NCBI GenBank assembly: GCA_964401615.1
Contig: CAYNZF010000014.1
Coordinates: 1-33,999, forward strand
DNA length: 33,999 nucleotides
Direction of reading: 5' to 3'
Source of the DNA: JAXGQD01 sp964401615
GTDB taxonomy: Bacteria; Bacillota; Clostridia; Saccharofermentanales; Fastidiosipilaceae
A model generated the notes under the pieces. The model searched no databases and had not been told where the DNA came from. It saw nothing but the letters and a program-made list of their open reading frames with translations. How positions within the stretch are numbered: the first letter of the stretch is position 1; each line of letters begins with the position of its first letter. The translations under genes and the position numbers were made by a program. Positions 31,440 through 33,999 of the stretch are shown piece by piece.

Positions 31440-33033
31440 GCTTATGCCTGCGTCGGAAATCTGCATAGTGCAGCCCACCGACATCCTTTGGACCGAATTT
31501 TGAAACTGAAAGTAAAAAGCCAATGCCGACCAGGAAGAAAATATTCGAGGTTCCACCGTAGCTGAACAAGGGCAGACTGATACCCGTCGGGGGTATGACC
31601 ATCAGATTGACCGCGATACTTAAGAAAGCCTGGATGGCGATGAGGGAGGAAAATCCCAGGGCCATGATCTGCATATAGATCGACTGAGTCTTCATAGTGA
31701 CGCTGATGCCCAGGAGGAAAAAAATCACAAAAAGCAGTACAACGGCTGTTGAACCCACGAAACCCAACTCTTCACCGATGTTGGAGAAAACATAGTCATT
31801 ATGAATTTCAGGCAGCCAACCGAATTTTTGACGTCCCAGACCGAGCCCCACTCCGGTCGGGCCACCTGAGCCGATGCTGATCAGAGCGTGCCGCGATTGG
31901 TAACTTTCGTCGACCGTGGCGGTCGAGTCGCCGGAAAACACATTGAGTCGAGTCAAAATATGGTCCATCTGCGGATTGGTCTCCACATAGGCGGTGATTT
32001 CGGTTTTAAATGCAGTAAACACGGACATGGCCAAAATGACAATGGCTGCCAGTATGCCCAGCATGATCGTCCAGGAGCGGGGTCTGATGCCTGCTCCGAA
32101 AAAGACGATCATCAGGGTGAGCATGATGATGATGATCGACGACCAATGCGACTGCTGGCTGATCAGCGCGCACCAGATCAGAATTAAGATGCCCGGAAGG
32201 AAGAAATCGTAAAACACATCTTTAAAGACCTGACCGAGTTTGGATTTAGCCACCAATTTCCCAGAGGACCGCATTTTTCGAATACTGGAGTAATAAACAG
32301 CACCGCAATAGACGGTGGCCAATTTGGCAATTTCAGAGGGTTGAAAGTTCATGTTGGGCAAAATCAGCAAGGGCAGCCAGCGCCTTTGCCCGTTGATCTC
32401 ACGCCCGATTCCGGGTATCAAGACAATGATGAGTAAAAACAAGGTCACCAGGTAGACGATGATGGCCATGGCCCCGTGATTCCAGCGCTTGGGATTGATT
32501 TTGGTGATGACGTACATGACCACCAGAGCCAGAACAGTAAATAGAACCTGACGGATGACCCAATAGCTCGAGTCACCGTATTCATTGAACGCGTTAGTCA
32601 TGCTGGCTGAAAACAGCATGATCATACCGAAGCACAGCAGCACGATGACCGTGATCAAGAGGCCGAGATGCACGCGGCGAGGGGGTCTGTAGTGGATGGA
32701 ATCCTCGCTGGCGGCAGCGGGACTGGGTTCAACACCTGCCTTCAGGGCAGCCTCTTCGGACAAAAGGGCGGCCAACTCGACAGCGGTTTGAGGGGTGCTC
32801 TGTTCAATGGGCACGACAAAACGGCTGGAACGTTTGTGCAGGGGAGGCTGGACAGCGAGTAACTCTTCTTGCCTTTTACGCAGCTTTTCTATGCGGAGCT
32901 CACGTTTTCTCTCCGACTTGCTGCTGGCTTTGACTTGTCGTACGCCGCGCTGCGGCAGTTCGTAGTTCACATTGTCATGTAAAACACTGCGCGCGGGACC
33001 CTTCTTCCTATTTGTCTTTTTTTCTCTTATCAT
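31417..33033 (-). CDS. ftsW: Peptidoglycan glycosyltransferase FtsW (SEDS family)
   Basis: Polytopic SEDS transferase that polymerises lipid II at the septum, working with a class B PBP. About ten membrane helices are expected, the first at residues 122-142. Family marks are NGQRRWLPL, FQPSEIAKLA, the GVGLGLGRQKFGWLPEIHND segment, IGEELGFVGS and PPTGISLPLFSYGGTS. The first 120 residues are a cytoplasmic tail, strongly basic at 37-56 (SSKSERKRELRIEKLRKRQ), much longer than the usual few residues. A GTG at 33057 is open, but the ATG at 33033 has GGGAAGG 6 bases upstream. It follows mraY by 14 bases, with no murD between, and overlaps murG. Confidence 0.95.
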   Translation of the reverse strand: MIREKKTNRKKGPARSVLHDNVNYELPQRGVRQVKASSKSERKRELRIEKLRKRQEELLAVQPPLHKRSSRFVVPIEQSTPQTAVELAALLSEEAALKAGVEPSPAAASEDSIHYRPPRRVHLGLLITVIVLLCFGMIMLFSASMTNAFNEYGDSSYWVIRQVLFTVLALVVMYVITKINPKRWNHGAMAIIVYLVTLFLLIIVLIPGIGREINGQRRWLPLLILPNMNFQPSEIAKLATVYCGAVYYSSIRKMRSSGKLVAKSKLGQVFKDVFYDFFLPGILILIWCALISQQSHWSSIIIIMLTLMIVFFGAGIRPRSWTIMLGILAAIVILAMSVFTAFKTEITAYVETNPQMDHILTRLNVFSGDSTATVDESYQSRHALISIGSGGPTGVGLGLGRQKFGWLPEIHNDYVFSNIGEELGFVGSTAVVLLFVIFFLLGISVTMKTQSIYMQIMALGFSSLIAIQAFLSIAVNLMVIPPTGISLPLFSYGGTSNIFFLVGIGFLLSVSKFGPKDVGGLHYADFRRRHKHGKTQTV

Positions 33034-33047
33034 TGATAACCTTCCCG

Positions 33048-33999
33048 TTAAGTCCACACCGCCAGCCCTAGTAAGGCGAGCAGCGAGCCTAAGAGCGCAA
33101 TCGCTGAAAATACTGCAACGATCTTATTTTCAGACCAGCCGCCGAGTTCGAAATGGTGGTGGATGGGTGACATCCTGAAAATTCTTTTGCCATGGGTTGC
33201 TTTAAAATATAGCACCTGAATCACGACGGACATCGCTTCAACAAGATATATGATACCGCTTCCTAAAAGCAACCACGGCGCACCTAAAAATATCACGCTG
33301 CTTGCAAAAAGAGCCCCGATGGCAAGAGAGCCCGTGTCTCCCATAAAAATTTTGGCCGGGTGGTGATTGTACACCAAAAAGCCCAGGAGCCCGCCGATCA
33401 AAGCCAAATAGACCAGGGAAGCCGCTTGACCGGACGCATTGCCCCGGGCGTGGTGGATGACCGCAATGATCAAACTGCTGAAAACCGGGATGCTGAGCGT
33501 TGAAAGCAATCCGTCTACACCATCAGTGATGTTGACGGCGTTGATTGTAAAATACATAAAAATGACGATAAAAACGCCATAAATCGCTTTCCATATTCCG
33601 ACGATTGGAGTGACGCCCCAGGCAAAGGGCCAAATGATTTCCGGCGCGGCAGGGTTCAAGTATAAATAATAAATGGCAAAAACCACACACGCAATCAGCA
33701 TGGGCCATGTTTTTTGAGCGGGTGTCAGGCCCTCTTTGTTGATGCGCACCTTGATATAATCATCAAGAAAGCCAATCACAGCCATGGTCAGCGTGATGAT
33801 CAATACGACCATTACAATCCAGGAGCGTGCGTAAATACTAGCTGCAATGCCGATCAGAAGGGTCGGCAGTAAAAACATCAGTCCACCCATCGTGGGTGTA
33901 CCGCTTTTAATAAAATGAGACTGCGGGCCATCGTCACGCACGGTTTGTCGAACCTGCATACGTTCTAAATACTTTATGAGATAGTGACCCAGGAGCACC
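33048..33999 (-). CDS. mraY: Phospho-N-acetylmuramoyl-pentapeptide-transferase MraY, cut by the window edge
   Basis: Integral membrane enzyme making lipid I from UDP-MurNAc-pentapeptide and undecaprenyl phosphate. The N-terminal 15-30 residues lie outside the window. Seen are VRQTVRDDGPQSHFIKSGTP, MGGLMFLLP, the Asp-Asp pair in IGFLDDYIKV, the NAVNITDGVDGL motif with catalytic Asp, FMGDTGSLAIGA and SPIHHHFELGGWSENKIV. About nine helices are present. It is the first cluster gene in view, leading into ftsW. The open frame runs off the end, so the start codon is not in the window. Confidence 0.96.
   Translation of the reverse strand, partial: VLLGHYLIKYLERMQVRQTVRDDGPQSHFIKSGTPTMGGLMFLLPTLLIGIAASIYARSWIVMVVLIITLTMAVIGFLDDYIKVRINKEGLTPAQKTWPMLIACVVFAIYYLYLNPAAPEIIWPFAWGVTPIVGIWKAIYGVFIVIFMYFTINAVNITDGVDGLLSTLSIPVFSSLIIAVIHHARGNASGQAASLVYLALIGGLLGFLVYNHHPAKIFMGDTGSLAIGALFASSVIFLGAPWLLLGSGIIYLVEAMSVVIQVLYFKATHGKRIFRMSPIHHHFELGGWSENKIVAVFSAIALLGSLLALLGLAVWT

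Noticed and set aside
1..33999. CRISPR array, prophage, insertion sequence or tRNA genes
   Set aside because: No spaced direct-repeat array, no transposase or phage genes, and no cloverleaf-like sequence was recognised.

Overview
The window reads as chromosomal core DNA of a low-to-mid GC, Gram-positive-type anaerobe, most likely a member of the Clostridia. Evidence: the dcw-type division and wall genes have no outer-membrane genes nearby. FtsQ is of DivIB type, HPF is the long Gram-positive form, and there are YceD-L32, NrdR, Der-TypA and MltG-U32 neighbourhoods. There is also a rubredoxin/ferredoxin pair typical of anaerobes. Nearly all genes lie on the minus strand; only three (rubredoxin-like, ferredoxin-like, CPBP protease) lie on the plus strand. 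A 10-N run inside pcrA shows that this is a draft or metagenome assembly. I see no tRNA, rRNA, CRISPR array, insertion sequence or prophage.

Layout in coordinate order. 1-482 holds no convincing gene. 545-4000 carries a small LEA-like helical protein, then yfbR and pcrA (pcrA-yfbR operon). 4200-5621 carries hpf and a family 2 glycosyltransferase. 5856-7040 is a plus-strand two-gene redox operon (double rubredoxin protein plus 4Fe-4S protein), divergent from the glycosyltransferase and convergent with gap. The gap and CPBP protease genes diverge from a 212-bp region with a direct repeat over the gap promoter. 10217-16197 is a der-typA-mltG-U32 (trhP-like) operon. 16349-17113 is yceD-rpmF. 17314-21538 is a ddl-led operon: ddl, a DUF1934 protein, a DUF4125 protein, a TPR protein and a DUF4037 protein. 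21658-22635 is coaD plus a coiled-coil protein. 22684-27314 is nrdR, an orphan response regulator, nth, recG and rsmD. 27461-33999 is mraY (cut by the window edge), ftsW, murG, ftsQ and ftsZ.

Functional picture: most of the window is housekeeping. It covers lipid I/II synthesis and septum formation (mraY, murG, ftsW, ftsQ, ftsZ, ddl, mltG), ribosome and tRNA maturation or hibernation (der, typA, rsmD, rpmF, yceD, hpf, U32), DNA repair (pcrA, recG, nth), nucleotide control (nrdR, yfbR), CoA synthesis (coaD) and glycolysis (gap).

The parts least explained by known biology are four. The DUF4125-TPR-DUF4037 cassette downstream of ddl contains a nucleotidyltransferase-like motif. The OmpR-type regulator has Glu in place of the phosphoacceptor Asp and has lost a Mg-binding acid. 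The double-rubredoxin/ferredoxin pair sits behind a palindromic intergenic site. The direct repeat lies over the gap promoter. The dcw cluster is also reduced: no murD between mraY and ftsW, no ftsA before ftsZ, and no spoIIGA-sigE after ftsZ.
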